52,303 bases of DNA from Bacteroidota bacterium (GCA_020852855.1 JADZAA010000132.1:1-52303); one strand, 5' to 3'; shown: positions 42,329 through 52,231, counted from the stretch's first letter. Numbers and translations: made by a program. The notes: a model not told the origin generated them from the letters alone.

Positions 42329-44134
42329 ATGCCGTTATATGCCGTGCGGCTGTTGCGTTTTATTTTCGCGCCAATAGCTGCCGTTGTTTTAATTGCAGCG
42401 GTAAGTATTGAGCCTGCCTTACCGACTACTTTATCGGTTGCCGCCAAAACACTACAATTTGCACCGCGGAAAACGTTCGTTTCCGTAACACTTCCAACCG
42501 GCCGCATTACGCGGCTGTCCGCACGGATTATCAACGGTCAGCAATACGCATCAATACCTGATTTGGCCGCCGCGCTGTTTCCCGGGGGAATAGCTCGCGA
42601 AGCAGAATGTAAAATTTTATTTAAAAACGAAAGTCTGCGGCTTGCGCCTGCATCGTTTCTTGTTGCGCACGAATCTTTCGGCGGCGAAGAGAGAATTGCA
42701 CAGATGAATATGCCGGTTATAGCAATAAATGCCAAGCCGCTCGCGCCTATTCCGCAATTTTTCGCTGCTTTGCAAACGCTTGGCGTTTTTACCGTGCAAA
42801 TCTCCGATGCCGCCATAACTCTTAAAATGGCCGGCCAAGCGGCAAATACGCCCGCACGGCGGAAAATACCGGCCGAACAGCCTATGCAACGCATTGCGCA
42901 GCAATCGGTTACGCCTTCTGTTGCTCCTGCCGCACCGCAGCCCGGCCGCTATAATTTGCCGGTCGACCTCGACCGCTCACCAATAGCCGATTTGCCTGAC
43001 GAAATTGGTGAAAACACAGGCCCGATAGCATACGCAGAAGCGCAGGATAAGCAAAATACTGCCTCGATTACTGCAATTACGGCATACCGCAAAGACAGTA
43101 TCCTTCAAATTCGCTTTACGGCAAATCGCGACATATACTCATTCCAAAAGCCCGAAACAGAGGGGAATGAAATAATAGTGCGCTTTCCCGATATGAACAA
43201 TGCAGTACGCGAACTTGGAACACTTGCCGATATGTTTCCGATTAAATCGGCGCGTGTAGAGAACATACGGCAAATACTTGTGTTCCGCATACGCTTGCAT
43301 CAAAAGCCGATTTCTTGTGCCATAAGGCGCATAGGCTCGCGTAAAGTGATTTTGGATATAATTATTATTCCGTCGGAAAAAAATATAAAAAAAACTGCAC
43401 CTGATAAGTCCGTGGAGCAGTCTGACAAATGGAAATTGGACGTTGTAGTGCTTGATGCCGGGCATGGCGGAATAGACGAAGGAGCAACAAGTATATCGGG
43501 CATTCACGAAAAAGATGTTACATTGGCAATTGCATTGAAAACACGAGATTATTTAAATAAAATTCTGCCTGATGTTAAAGTAGTTTTAACGCGCTCTGCC
43601 GATACTTTTATAGCTTTGGATAGGCGTGGACAAATAGCCAATGAAGCCGGCGGAAAATTATTTGTGAGTATTCACTGCAACTCTATGCCCTCAAAGCCGC
43701 ATCCGGCGCATGGCTTCGAGGCTTACATTTTGCGCCCCGGGCGCAATGCCGAAGCCGTTGCTGTGGCCGAGCGTGAAAATTCATCGGTAAAATTCGAGAA
43801 AAAATCCAAAATAGAAAAACTTTCCGAAGAGCAAATTATAGTGGCAACTATGGCGCAGGCCGCATTTGTTAAATTCAGTGAATTATTTGCCACAATATTG
43901 CAACAAGAAATGAAAAAACGAACTACACTTACGGCGCGAGGAATTTCGCAAGCGGGTTTCTTGGTACTTGTAGGCGCATCAATGCCCAATATGTTGTTTG
44001 AAACTGCTTTTCTATCAAATGAATCGGACGAAAAATTCATTTCATCTGCGGCAGGGCAATCCAAAACAGCCAAAGCCTTAGCAGATGCAATTGCAAGATA
44101 TGCACGCGATTATGCAAAGGCTGTGGAAAAATAA
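42329..44134 (+). CDS. N-acetylmuramoyl-L-alanine amidase with AMIN domain
   Basis: This zinc amidase (Amidase_3) cleaves the peptide from muramic acid during cell separation. From ATG 42329 a membrane-spanning signal (RLLRFIFAPIAAVVLIAAV) leads to an N-terminal beta-rich region (about 30-180). A Pro/Ala linker follows, then an AMIN domain (about 250-345) that targets peptidoglycan or the septum. The catalytic domain begins at about 370 with VVLDAGHGGIDEGA (zinc His). It continues with Glu in IHEKDVTLAI, the second His in FVSIHCNSMP, and the catalytic Glu in LFETAFLSN. The motif set is complete, so the enzyme should be active in the periplasm. Upstream in-frame TTG and ATG codons at 42290 and 42296 are less likely starts. 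Confidence 0.9.
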   Translation: MPLYAVRLLRFIFAPIAAVVLIAAVSIEPALPTTLSVAAKTLQFAPRKTFVSVTLPTGRITRLSARIINGQQYASIPDLAAALFPGGIAREAECKILFKNESLRLAPASFLVAHESFGGEERIAQMNMPVIAINAKPLAPIPQFFAALQTLGVFTVQISDAAITLKMAGQAANTPARRKIPAEQPMQRIAQQSVTPSVAPAAPQPGRYNLPVDLDRSPIADLPDEIGENTGPIAYAEAQDKQNTASITAITAYRKDSILQIRFTANRDIYSFQKPETEGNEIIVRFPDMNNAVRELGTLADMFPIKSARVENIRQILVFRIRLHQKPISCAIRRIGSRKVILDIIIIPSEKNIKKTAPDKSVEQSDKWKLDVVVLDAGHGGIDEGATSISGIHEKDVTLAIALKTRDYLNKILPDVKVVLTRSADTFIALDRRGQIANEAGGKLFVSIHCNSMPSKPHPAHGFEAYILRPGRNAEAVAVAERENSSVKFEKKSKIEKLSEEQIIVATMAQAAFVKFSELFATILQQEMKKRTTLTARGISQAGFLVLVGASMPNMLFETAFLSNESDEKFISSAAGQSKTAKALADAIARYARDYAKAVEK

Positions 44135-44423
44135 ATACATTAAAAAAACGACGCATCTGAACGTTGAACCTGACCTAGTCGCTTGTAAGATTATATTTTG
44201 AGTGGAAATCTCAAATACCGGCATTACGTTCTTTCCAACGAAATCTTAGTTCCGTCAATTTCAAAACCGCATATTTTCGATATAATTTACTAATGAAAAT
44301 TCCGGATTTAATTGGTCAAACACATTGTGTATTCGTGCGTAACAAGAAAAAATCTTGACGGGCTATAAACGTTAATAGTGCCGAAACAACCTTAAAACAG
44401 ACGCATAAACTCAAATAACTTTC

Positions 44424-45569
44424 ATGGAATCCCGACGATTCGATTTTTATACGCGCTTCGACGACCAAACCTTAGAACAAACAAAACCACGCCCGCAACG
44501 ATACGCTCTTGCAATCGTGTTTTTTCTGCTGACGGTAATTTCCACCATATTAGCCGGCACTGCATTAAGCGGGAAAATTCCTTGGGAAATTGAAAATTGG
44601 CAATACGGAATTACTTACTCCGTGCTGATTATGCTTTTTCTTGCTTCGCATGAGTTCGGGCATTATATAGCGGCTCGGCTACACAAGGTTGATGCCTCTT
44701 TGCCGTATTTTTTGCCGATGCCATTAGTGTTTTTATCGCCATTCGGCACGTTCGGCGCATTTATCCGTACTCGCTCGCCTATTCTAAGCCGCAAAGCACT
44801 ATTTGATATTGGCGCAGCCGGCCCGCTTGCCGGATTTGTTGTTTGTGTGGCAATTCTTATAGCCGGACTGATAACATTGCCGCCTATTGATTTTCTTTAT
44901 TCCATACATCCGGAATATCGCGCTTTGCCGGCTATTCCCGAAAACGGAATGCGCTTCGGCGATACTTTATTGCTTCCGATTTTGGCACATATATTCGCAC
45001 CCGAAAACGCATTTATGCCGCCGATGAATGAAATTTATCATTATCCGTTCCTATGCGTGGGTTGGTTCGGAATGTTTGTTACTGCATTAAATATGTTGCC
45101 TTTCGGACAATTGGACGGCGGGCATATTTTATATGCTATGTTTGGAAATCGTCAGAGAAAAATAGCGTCCGTTGTCTGGTGGCTGATAGTGATTTTCGGG
45201 CTCGGAGGTGCTTTGGGTGAATTACGGCTTATTGTGCAGAACGATTCGCCAGATGCTTTCTACACAACAATTCAATCCGCGCTATCTCCATTTTTAGAAA
45301 GTATTTACCGTGTTGCGCCGTGGTATCTTAACGTATGGAGCGGCTGGTTGTTTTGGGCTTTTATAGGCCGTTTTTTAGTGAAGCTGCCGCATCCGACTGT
45401 GGAAGACTATGAGCCGCTTAATAAAGGAAGAATGGCTTTGGGCTGGGCTGCAATTGCCGCATTCGTACTTAGTTTCTCGTATAACGGAATTACGATGGAC
45501 TTAAATATTCAAGGTGACGCGCCGCAAAAGCCCGGTGTTCGCGTAGTGGAAAATTCAATTCACAAGTGA
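44424..45569 (+). CDS. Site-2 protease family membrane metalloprotease (M50)
   Basis: Zinc-binding HEFGH (about residue 76-80) in a membrane helix and the second motif NMLPFGQLDGGH (about residue 225-236) identify an intramembrane S2P protease. About seven to eight membrane helices are visible. There is no PDZ domain, so it belongs to the compact type rather than RseP. A long loop with LRLIVQNDSPDAFY separates the last helices. The substrate is unknown; such proteases often clip anti-sigma factors or signal-peptide remnants. It starts after a 289-bp gap in which I see no gene or clear promoter. The next gene begins 4 bp after its stop, so the following membrane genes are probably co-transcribed. 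Confidence 0.92.
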   Translation: MESRRFDFYTRFDDQTLEQTKPRPQRYALAIVFFLLTVISTILAGTALSGKIPWEIENWQYGITYSVLIMLFLASHEFGHYIAARLHKVDASLPYFLPMPLVFLSPFGTFGAFIRTRSPILSRKALFDIGAAGPLAGFVVCVAILIAGLITLPPIDFLYSIHPEYRALPAIPENGMRFGDTLLLPILAHIFAPENAFMPPMNEIYHYPFLCVGWFGMFVTALNMLPFGQLDGGHILYAMFGNRQRKIASVVWWLIVIFGLGGALGELRLIVQNDSPDAFYTTIQSALSPFLESIYRVAPWYLNVWSGWLFWAFIGRFLVKLPHPTVEDYEPLNKGRMALGWAAIAAFVLSFSYNGITMDLNIQGDAPQKPGVRVVENSIHK

Positions 45570-45573
45570 TTCT

Positions 45574-46677
45574 ATGAGCATTACGGCGCGCCAACATACC
45601 GTTATCGCATTATTGCTGTTCTGTGCATTGGCGGCAGCTTTGAATTTGTCCGGCAACGGAATATCTTATGCGGAAATGTCGGCTATTGAAACCCGGTATG
45701 AAATGTATCCGCCTTTACCGCGGGCTGTATATTCGGCCATAACCCGCAACTATACTGTTTCTACATTGCAATTGCGCTTTATTTCTATTGCTTTTTCGGG
45801 GCTCGGCTTATTCTTTTCTTGGTTGCTTGCGCGTCGCGTCGCGTCGCCTTCGCTTGCGCTTGCTGTGCCGGCAGCTCTTGCCGGAACATCATTTTGGAAT
45901 ATGGCAGCGCGTTCGGCAACGCCCGACATGATGATGCTTGCAACTATTGTCGCGGTATTTTGGCTTGTATTGCCGTCACCGTCGAATAGTGCAAATAAGT
46001 CACTGCAACAGCGCGGCTTATTCATTTTAAGATTACTTTCGGCTGTTATTCTTGCATCGGTTACTTTGCCGTTTCGCGGTTCGGGCGCATTGAGCGATAT
46101 ATTTCGAGAGGCTTCAGCAGCAGATATTTATTCGGCACTTCCGTTTGTTGCTTGTATTCCTTTTACGGTTTGGTTTGCCGTAGCAACAAGAGAAAACGCA
46201 AAATCTGCCTCAAAAAACCGTAATGCCCTAATAATGCTGGCAACAGCCGTTGTATTTGCCGTGCAGTCATTGACCGTGCGCGATAATATCGGTATATTCT
46301 GTTTGCCGTTTGCCGTAATTTCGGGAATACGTATCATCGAAGCTGCATTTTCTCCCGAAGTATCGCCTCGCGTCGGAGCGATAGCCGTTGCTTTGCCGTA
46401 TAGCCTTGCAATAGCAACAGTTATAGCGTCCTTGTTTCCGATTGCCGAAATTATGTTGGGAATAGGCGGCATTGCTTTGGCATTATGGGGCGTAGTCGTA
46501 CTTGCCGCATTTTTGGCGCCTCGTGAGATAATTCGACAATGGCTGGCACATGCCGTAATTGCGGTCGGCGTAGTAGTTCCTTTGCTTTTGATGCTGCGAA
46601 TAATGGCCGGAAACATAGGGAATACGTCGCGTAATTCGGTAGCAGAACCTAAACCAAGCACTTTTTCAATTCATTGA
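45574..46677 (+). CDS. Multi-pass membrane protein, GT-C (family 39)-like, shortened
   Basis: The 367-residue protein has about nine hydrophobic segments. The N-terminal part resembles GT-C glycosyltransferases of the PMT/ArnT type: a loop with ETRYEMYPPLPRAVYSAI, then LQLRFISIAFSGLGLFFSWLLARR and AARSATPDMMMLA. The usual acidic residues of the first loop (DE before YAE) are replaced by GISYAEM, and the C-terminal half typical of ArnT (about 500-550 residues) is absent. It may be a degenerate or specialised relative; enzyme activity is uncertain. It lies between the site-2 protease (4 bp) and the PorZ-like gene (25 bp). Confidence 0.65.
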   Translation: MSITARQHTVIALLLFCALAAALNLSGNGISYAEMSAIETRYEMYPPLPRAVYSAITRNYTVSTLQLRFISIAFSGLGLFFSWLLARRVASPSLALAVPAALAGTSFWNMAARSATPDMMMLATIVAVFWLVLPSPSNSANKSLQQRGLFILRLLSAVILASVTLPFRGSGALSDIFREASAADIYSALPFVACIPFTVWFAVATRENAKSASKNRNALIMLATAVVFAVQSLTVRDNIGIFCLPFAVISGIRIIEAAFSPEVSPRVGAIAVALPYSLAIATVIASLFPIAEIMLGIGGIALALWGVVVLAAFLAPREIIRQWLAHAVIAVGVVVPLLLMLRIMAGNIGNTSRNSVAEPKPSTFSIH

Positions 46678-46702
46678 TTTTATTCAAAACATCTTGATTT
46701 TT

Positions 46703-48952
46703 ATGGGCTTGTCGAAATTTATATGCACGGCTGTATTCTTGGCGTTCTGCGTATTCGGATATGCTTCATCGCAAATACGGTTGTATAATTGGAAAGCTCA
46801 TTCTTCGATGTATAAAGTAGTCGGCGCAGCATACGACGGCAGCGGCAATTTGTGGGCGGCCACAAGCGGCGGTGCATTTCGGTATTCTTTTGCCAAGAAA
46901 GAATTTACCGAATACAGAAATGTTGATGCCATGCTTTCGCTCGGTGCTTCGGCTGTTTATTATCAAGCCTCTTCAAATTCGATGTTTATAGGCTCGAACG
47001 ACGGAGTAATAAGCCGATTTTCTTTGGACGGCAATAAATGGACGCATCTAACCGATATTCAAAATCAAACAACGCTGGCAAAAAAGAAAATTTCTGCTTT
47101 TGCCTCAATAGGCGGGCGACTGTTTGTGGGCGGTGATTTTGGTTTGTTGGAATATAATTCCGAAAATGTTCCGGGTGATTATGTGCAACAAATGGGCGAA
47201 TTCCCTCGCGGTACGCCGGTGCTTCAAATCGTTGTTCTTCAGGATACGCTTTGGGCTGCCACGCCGCTCGGTGTTGCAAGAATTGCACTTAGCGAACCAT
47301 CGTTGCGCAATCCTTCGGCTTGGCGAACAATAAATTATACTAACGGGTTGCAAGAAAATAACTGTGTGGGAATTGCAGCCTACGGCGAGAAAATGTACAT
47401 AGCCTCGCTTAGCACTATAGTTGAATATGAAAAAGGAATATGCAAAGTAATACAGCAAAATGCCGGTAAAATATCGACAATTAGTGCAAATTCCGATGGC
47501 ATATTCTACACAAACGAGTTCGTGCTTGCAAGTGTTGCCGGCGGCGGTATTTCGCTTAAATTACCGGATTTTCCGACCGGACACGTGCTTACCTCCGCAA
47601 AAGACAAAGAGAATATTATAATTTTTATTCGGAATAATGCTCTCGGCGTTTATCGCGGCGGCGACTCGGTGGAGCTTGTGCAACCAAACACACCCTTTTC
47701 CAATCAATTTTCATCTCTTACAACCGACAAATTCGGCAATCTTTGGGCTACTACCGCTATCGGCGACGTTAATCCTGCCGGATTTGCATTACTTTCGGCC
47801 AATGGCTGGACAAATTATCGTGCCGGAAATAACCCGGCAATCGTAACAAATTCTTTCTATAAAGCCGTGAGAATGTCCGACGGTTCTGTATGGCTAGGAA
47901 CTTGGGGAGGAGGTATAGTAAAAGCCGTACCTTCGGAAAACGGAGCAACCTTTACGAACTATAACGATAGCGTAATTACAGGCCTGCCTAATGCACCGAA
48001 ATTTGTTGTTACGGGCAAGGCCGCCGAAGATGCAAACGGTGCCGTATGGGTTACGAGTTTTTCTCCATCGTCGGGCGGTAATTTACTTTATGCTCGTTCT
48101 GCCAATGGCACTTGGCGCGGTTTTGAGAATGGAGCGGGTTCAAGCAGAGAATATAAACAAGTTGCAGTGGATTTTTCCGGTACAAAATGGCTGGCAAGCG
48201 ATGGTGCGGGATTGGTCGTGTTCAACGAAAAAGGAACGCTTGACGATAAAACAGATGATTTTTGGCGATCAGTTACCACAAATGATGCCAACATATTAAG
48301 CAATACGCAAACCGCAATTGCCGTAGATAAAAACGGTGCATTGTGGTTGGGAACGCCCGTCGGTTTGGCTGTAATATTCAATCCGAGTGCAATCCTGCGC
48401 AATGGAACTCTTGCTGTGCAACGCCCGCAATCACTTGCAAATCTGACTATTAACGATATTTTTGTTGACCCGCAGAATAATAAATGGGTGGCTACAAATT
48501 CCGGTGTTTTTGTTCTAAACGAAGATGGAACACAAACGCTTTCCATTTTCACAAAAGAAAATACGCCGCTGTCGAGTAATGAAGTATTGGCAATTGCTCT
48601 GAATGAAACAAACGGAACAATGTATTTCGGTACAAAAGAAGGACTTTTGCAAGCACAGTCGCTTACTGTGCAACCATTGCCAACTTATGACGTAAGTGTT
48701 TTCCCGCAACCGTTTTATCCCGAAATTGACGGCGAAGTGGTGATTGACGGCTTGGCAGATGATGCAAATATTCGCATTGTTTCGCCCGGCGGACAGGCTA
48801 TACGCTCGCTTCAAACCAAAAGCCGCCGCATAACTTGGGATGGGCGTGATAATTTTGGTAATATTGTGCCTACCGGTGTATATGTTATTCTTGGGGTATC
48901 GGCTACCGGCGGTGAAGCAGGTGCGGGAAAAATCGCAATTATCCGCAAATAA
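46703..48952 (+). CDS. PorZ-like beta-propeller protein (T9SS-associated)
   Basis: From ATG 46703 a signal peptide (ICTAVFLAFCVFGYASSQ) opens a mature protein starting IRLYNWKAHSSMYKV. Two beta-propeller regions built of two-component-regulator-type blades follow, with repeats such as GNLWAATSGGAFRY, KISAFASIGGRLFVGGDFGLLEY and GALWLGTPVGLAVI. The C-terminal 85 residues form an Ig-like sorting-type domain (ISVFPQPFYP-like start DVSVFPQPFYP, then ITWDGRDNFGNIVPTGVYVILG). The opening sequence, two propellers, C-terminal domain and length of 750 match PorZ of the type IX secretion system, a surface protein that binds the A-type LPS anchor. I did not compare it by alignment, so the call is PorZ-like. 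TTG 46694 is a poorer start. Confidence 0.72.
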   Translation: MGLSKFICTAVFLAFCVFGYASSQIRLYNWKAHSSMYKVVGAAYDGSGNLWAATSGGAFRYSFAKKEFTEYRNVDAMLSLGASAVYYQASSNSMFIGSNDGVISRFSLDGNKWTHLTDIQNQTTLAKKKISAFASIGGRLFVGGDFGLLEYNSENVPGDYVQQMGEFPRGTPVLQIVVLQDTLWAATPLGVARIALSEPSLRNPSAWRTINYTNGLQENNCVGIAAYGEKMYIASLSTIVEYEKGICKVIQQNAGKISTISANSDGIFYTNEFVLASVAGGGISLKLPDFPTGHVLTSAKDKENIIIFIRNNALGVYRGGDSVELVQPNTPFSNQFSSLTTDKFGNLWATTAIGDVNPAGFALLSANGWTNYRAGNNPAIVTNSFYKAVRMSDGSVWLGTWGGGIVKAVPSENGATFTNYNDSVITGLPNAPKFVVTGKAAEDANGAVWVTSFSPSSGGNLLYARSANGTWRGFENGAGSSREYKQVAVDFSGTKWLASDGAGLVVFNEKGTLDDKTDDFWRSVTTNDANILSNTQTAIAVDKNGALWLGTPVGLAVIFNPSAILRNGTLAVQRPQSLANLTINDIFVDPQNNKWVATNSGVFVLNEDGTQTLSIFTKENTPLSSNEVLAIALNETNGTMYFGTKEGLLQAQSLTVQPLPTYDVSVFPQPFYPEIDGEVVIDGLADDANIRIVSPGGQAIRSLQTKSRRITWDGRDNFGNIVPTGVYVILGVSATGGEAGAGKIAIIRK

Positions 48953-48979
48953 ATTTTAGAATGAAATTTGGGTAAGTCT

Positions 48980-49927
48980 ATGAAAATCGGTCGTATTCTT
49001 TTATTTGTCGCAGTGTCGGCAATTTGTGTCGGTTTATCCTTTTCTCGCGCCGATGCGCAAACGGACACACAGACTGCAACAGACGCGCAAAAGCAAACTG
49101 CTGCAAAAGTCGCCGCTGAAAAAGAAGATGATTCCGAAGACGATGAATACGAGCGTTTTTTTGATATTTCTGCCACAGTTAATTTACACGGCGAAAAACC
49201 GACTTTGGAATTGCAGTATTCCTCACTCGGCGTTGATTACAAAGAAATTCCGAATGGAGCAATTGCCGGATTCGGAGTCTTAGACGGGCGTTTAGGCTCC
49301 GTAAGAACTATAAGCAACAAAAAAAACTCATTATTTTATGAGCGTGCCAAATATTTATATTTCGGCTACGGTGCAACTTCATTAGGTATGATAAACACAG
49401 CCGAAGGAGCAAAAACAACACTATGGCGTTTCGGCCTCGGTGAGCGTTCGGGACGCGGTTGGAAATTCGGCGATGCGGGACTTGTTATGTATTACGGCAC
49501 GGCAATGATATGGTCGGATTTTTCTCTTGCGGATACGTCAGTTCTTACGCTACAACCCAAAATGAACGATTTTCACGATGCATTTCGATTCGGAAAATTC
49601 ACGGAAGGCGGCGCGGCATTTAAAATAGGTGAAAGTGCTGCGATAACATTGGGATATGAGCAAACAGCGGTTTTTCCGCGCCATCTGCCGTTTTATTGGA
49701 TATTTAGTGAAGCCATAGAAGGCGTGGCGCAAGAAGCGGCAGAGAGATTTACTCGCGCCGTCGCGAAAAGTTCGCCCCAAACCGCACCTATTGTAGGATT
49801 TTTGTTGCATAACGGCATCGGAATTGGTGCAGGTCTACTAAAAAAGAATCGTATGAATTGGCCTTTTGATACGGCACCCGCATTATTGCAAAACGGTATG
49901 CGTCTGGGAGTAAGTTTTAGATTCTGA
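48980..49927 (+). CDS. Exported protein, probably outer-membrane beta-barrel, with acidic N-terminal linker
   Basis: From ATG 48980 a signal peptide (KIGRILLFVAVSAICVGL) ends near SRADAQ. A Thr/Gln/Lys-rich then strongly acidic stretch (KEDDSEDDEYERFF) follows to about residue 60. The rest alternates like membrane beta-strands (FDISATVNLHG, YLYFGYGATSLGM, LWRFGLGERSGRGW, MRLGVSFRF) and ends in Phe, a typical outer-membrane signature. I do not know a named family. It begins 27 bp after the PorZ-like gene and is the last of the four-gene envelope run. Its role may relate to T9SS or surface anchoring, from neighbourhood only. Confidence 0.68.
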   Translation: MKIGRILLFVAVSAICVGLSFSRADAQTDTQTATDAQKQTAAKVAAEKEDDSEDDEYERFFDISATVNLHGEKPTLELQYSSLGVDYKEIPNGAIAGFGVLDGRLGSVRTISNKKNSLFYERAKYLYFGYGATSLGMINTAEGAKTTLWRFGLGERSGRGWKFGDAGLVMYYGTAMIWSDFSLADTSVLTLQPKMNDFHDAFRFGKFTEGGAAFKIGESAAITLGYEQTAVFPRHLPFYWIFSEAIEGVAQEAAERFTRAVAKSSPQTAPIVGFLLHNGIGIGAGLLKKNRMNWPFDTAPALLQNGMRLGVSFRF

Positions 49928-50016
49928 AAATAAATATTTTGAATAAAAGAAAAACAGTGAGAAAATGTAAAAAAAAAGGTGTTTGAAATTGATGTAATGC
50001 GTTGATTATTTTGCTG

Positions 50017-50790
50017 TTACTTGTCAAAAATATTATCAAGATGATATTGTATGAAATCTTTTTTAGGAAAATATCTTTGTGGTTGAATGAGTGCTTGATT
50101 TTCTATTGGCGCAAAATACTTTTGAAAATAATCTGCTGTTTTTTTCTTTTTTAATTTAGTTGAAAGTAATATCTGATAATTTTCATTTACAGCTATCAAA
50201 CCTTTATCAAACGCTTTATCATACAATGCTGACAAGCAAATTCCATTTTCAGGATTTAATCTTTCTTTCTCATTTTTTGACCAAGGAATAATATGGCTTG
50301 CGAAAAGTAATTCAGGAATATCAATGCCAGTAATTGCACATTTACCAGAATAATTTGCAACAACTATTTGTCTGAAAACATTTTGATTTACCCTTGTTTT
50401 TACTTCACGAATTTTTGTTTCACCTTTCAAATCTTTAATGTCAAAAAGCAAATCGTCAAATTTAATTTCAATAGTTTGATTTTCTTTTTCGGCAAGTATC
50501 TGTTCACTTAAAAAAATAAGTTCCTCTTGATTATTAAAAAACTCGTCCCAAATAGGCTGACATTGTTTTATACCTCCAACCATTCCTTTTACACCTCTGT
50601 TTTGATGATATGGGTCGCAAGCAGCAAAATTTGTAAGGCGAATTGCAATTGAATTTACAGTTCGCCCTAATAAATTTGCCATTTCAATAATTTCTGGCGT
50701 TCTGATATGCATTTTACCAAAAGGTAATTTCAAATACAGATTAAAAACCAGTATCAATTCATCTTTTCCCCAAAGTTTTCTTTCTGCCAT
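50017..50790 (-). CDS. HNH endonuclease, restriction-like
   Basis: The C-terminal half carries an HNH motif of the HNH_2 type: CAITGIDIPELLFASHIIPWS (key Cys, Ile, His) and ERLNPENGICLSALYDKAFDKGLI. This is common in type II restriction-like nucleases. The N-terminal half starts WGKDELILVFNLYLKLPFGKM and contains NSIAIRLTNFA, a predicted helix-turn-helix-like DNA-binding region. No methyltransferase lies beside it in the window. The region 49.9-50.9 kb is visibly richer in A and T than the genes to its left, which suggests recent transfer. It sits 116 bp from the IS1380 element, and a cognate methylase could be beyond it. Confidence 0.82.
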   Translation of the reverse strand: MAERKLWGKDELILVFNLYLKLPFGKMHIRTPEIIEMANLLGRTVNSIAIRLTNFAACDPYHQNRGVKGMVGGIKQCQPIWDEFFNNQEELIFLSEQILAEKENQTIEIKFDDLLFDIKDLKGETKIREVKTRVNQNVFRQIVVANYSGKCAITGIDIPELLFASHIIPWSKNEKERLNPENGICLSALYDKAFDKGLIAVNENYQILLSTKLKKKKTADYFQKYFAPIENQALIQPQRYFPKKDFIQYHLDNIFDK

Positions 50791-50905
50791 TTTTATTACT
50801 CCGAAGTTGCCGGTTATTAACTGTTCGGACGTAAGTTATTTTGTGGATCACAATAAGAAAATCTTGACAGCAAAAAAACAAAAAATATGGACTTCAGGAT
50901 ATTAA

Positions 50906-50922
50906 CCCAGATTACGCATTAG
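50906..50922 (+). repeat. Left inverted repeat of the IS1380 element
   Basis: CCCAGATTACGCATTAG, a mirror copy of the right repeat with one difference. The transposase stop codon (50912-50914) lies inside it. Confidence 0.85.
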
Positions 50923-52231
50923 AAAAAGGGAACTCAAAATTTTGGGATTGATTCCATAGAGAAGTGAACCATTTTCTGCGTTTTTTGATGAGAGCTATTT
51001 TGAGCACTATCTGCTCATTTACTTTTTCAAAGTATGCTCCTATTGCAAAAGTTCGGAAACGCAATGTTGATAGCCTTTTCTGCGTTTTTTCTTGTAGAAC
51101 AAACTGTTTGAATAGCGACATTAAATTGTAGGCAATCATAGCAAATGTCAAAGCGGCTTCGGTGGCATAAAACCCTTTTAAGTTAAAGCTGTCAAATCCA
51201 AAATCATACTTGAGTTCTTTGATGTAGTTTTCAGCATTTGCCCTGCCTCTGTACAATCTCCAAACCTCCGCTGCACTCAGTTTTAGACTTGTTACATAAG
51301 CACTGTAGCGATAATTTCTATACGCTTCTTCTTCGGGAAAAAGACTTAACATTTTACCGGTAGCATTCGGTCTTTCTTTGATTTTTTGCCTTACGATTAT
51401 CAGCCTTCTTTCTTTTTCCCAACTTTCACTTTGATAATTTTGCTCACAAATTTCAATACCTTCATCCAACTGAATCCAAGCCTTGTTGTCTGCTATCAAT
51501 CGCTGAATAGGATGTGTAAATTTTGCTGCGATGATAAAATCAGTGTTCCTTTGCTCCAAATAATCCATAATATCAGATTGAAAGAAACCACTGTCTAACC
51601 GTATCAATCCTACTGTTTTGCTCTTTAATTTCTGTAAAGTATCTTCCAAAAATGATAAGAAATTATTGGCAGATGAAGTATCACCACTTCTTAGCCACAT
51701 ATTGGCAACAAGGTTCACATCAGACACAAAAGCGATAAGAGGGTGATGTGATTTTCTGCCTTTTTTCGTAGGATTATATCCTCTTTTAGCCCCTTCGGTA
51801 CTATCGCCATAGCGCGTAAGTATGGACGAATCAATATCAAGCGTAAAGTGGTCGAAATGAAAATTATCAAATATCCAAGAGTAAAAATATTGACTGACTT
51901 CAAGGTTGGTTACTTGGTCAAACTTAGAAAAATATCGTTTGAACACATCTTGTGCAGGAGCGTTTTTCCAACCAAAAATACGAGCAAGAGCAGGGTCTAA
52001 TCGGGTCAGTTCTGTGTGCATAAAGCGATTAGCACCACACCAAATACTGGTAATAAAACTCTCTAAAATCACTTCGGGAGCATAGCCACGATTAGAACCC
52101 GACACAGGAAGGTGTTCGCAACCTGAAACAAGTTCTGAAAATCGGATTTTATCCATCATTTGCTTCAAAAATGCAATTCCGCCCCAAGTCGTAATCTCTT
52201 TACTGGTAAAGCTTACGGGAAAATCTATCAT
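50912..52231 (-). CDS. IS1380-family transposase
   Basis: This 439-residue DDE transposase starts MIDFPVSFTSKEITTWGG and has the family's conserved N-terminal region (PVSGSNRGYAPEVILESFITSIWCGANRF). Catalytic Asp residues are in FTLDIDSSIL and IRLDSGFF. The third acidic residue lies in YRGRANAENYIKELKYDFGF, the Y-R-E-K signature. The frame is intact from ATG 52231 to a stop inside the left inverted repeat, so the enzyme is probably active. A leader palindrome lies 10 bp before the start. Confidence 0.92.
   Translation of the reverse strand: MIDFPVSFTSKEITTWGGIAFLKQMMDKIRFSELVSGCEHLPVSGSNRGYAPEVILESFITSIWCGANRFMHTELTRLDPALARIFGWKNAPAQDVFKRYFSKFDQVTNLEVSQYFYSWIFDNFHFDHFTLDIDSSILTRYGDSTEGAKRGYNPTKKGRKSHHPLIAFVSDVNLVANMWLRSGDTSSANNFLSFLEDTLQKLKSKTVGLIRLDSGFFQSDIMDYLEQRNTDFIIAAKFTHPIQRLIADNKAWIQLDEGIEICEQNYQSESWEKERRLIIVRQKIKERPNATGKMLSLFPEEEAYRNYRYSAYVTSLKLSAAEVWRLYRGRANAENYIKELKYDFGFDSFNLKGFYATEAALTFAMIAYNLMSLFKQFVLQEKTQKRLSTLRFRTFAIGAYFEKVNEQIVLKIALIKKRRKWFTSLWNQSQNFEFPFSNA

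Noticed and set aside
42184-42411. Plus-strand open frame over dispersed repeat copy B
   Set aside because: It covers the repeat hairpin and runs into the amidase gene in another frame. The frame is broken in copy A, so it is not a gene.
44135-44423. Possible small gene or RNA in the 289-bp gap before the site-2 protease
   Set aside because: No open frame with a start signal, no tRNA-like fold, and no terminator hairpin were found.
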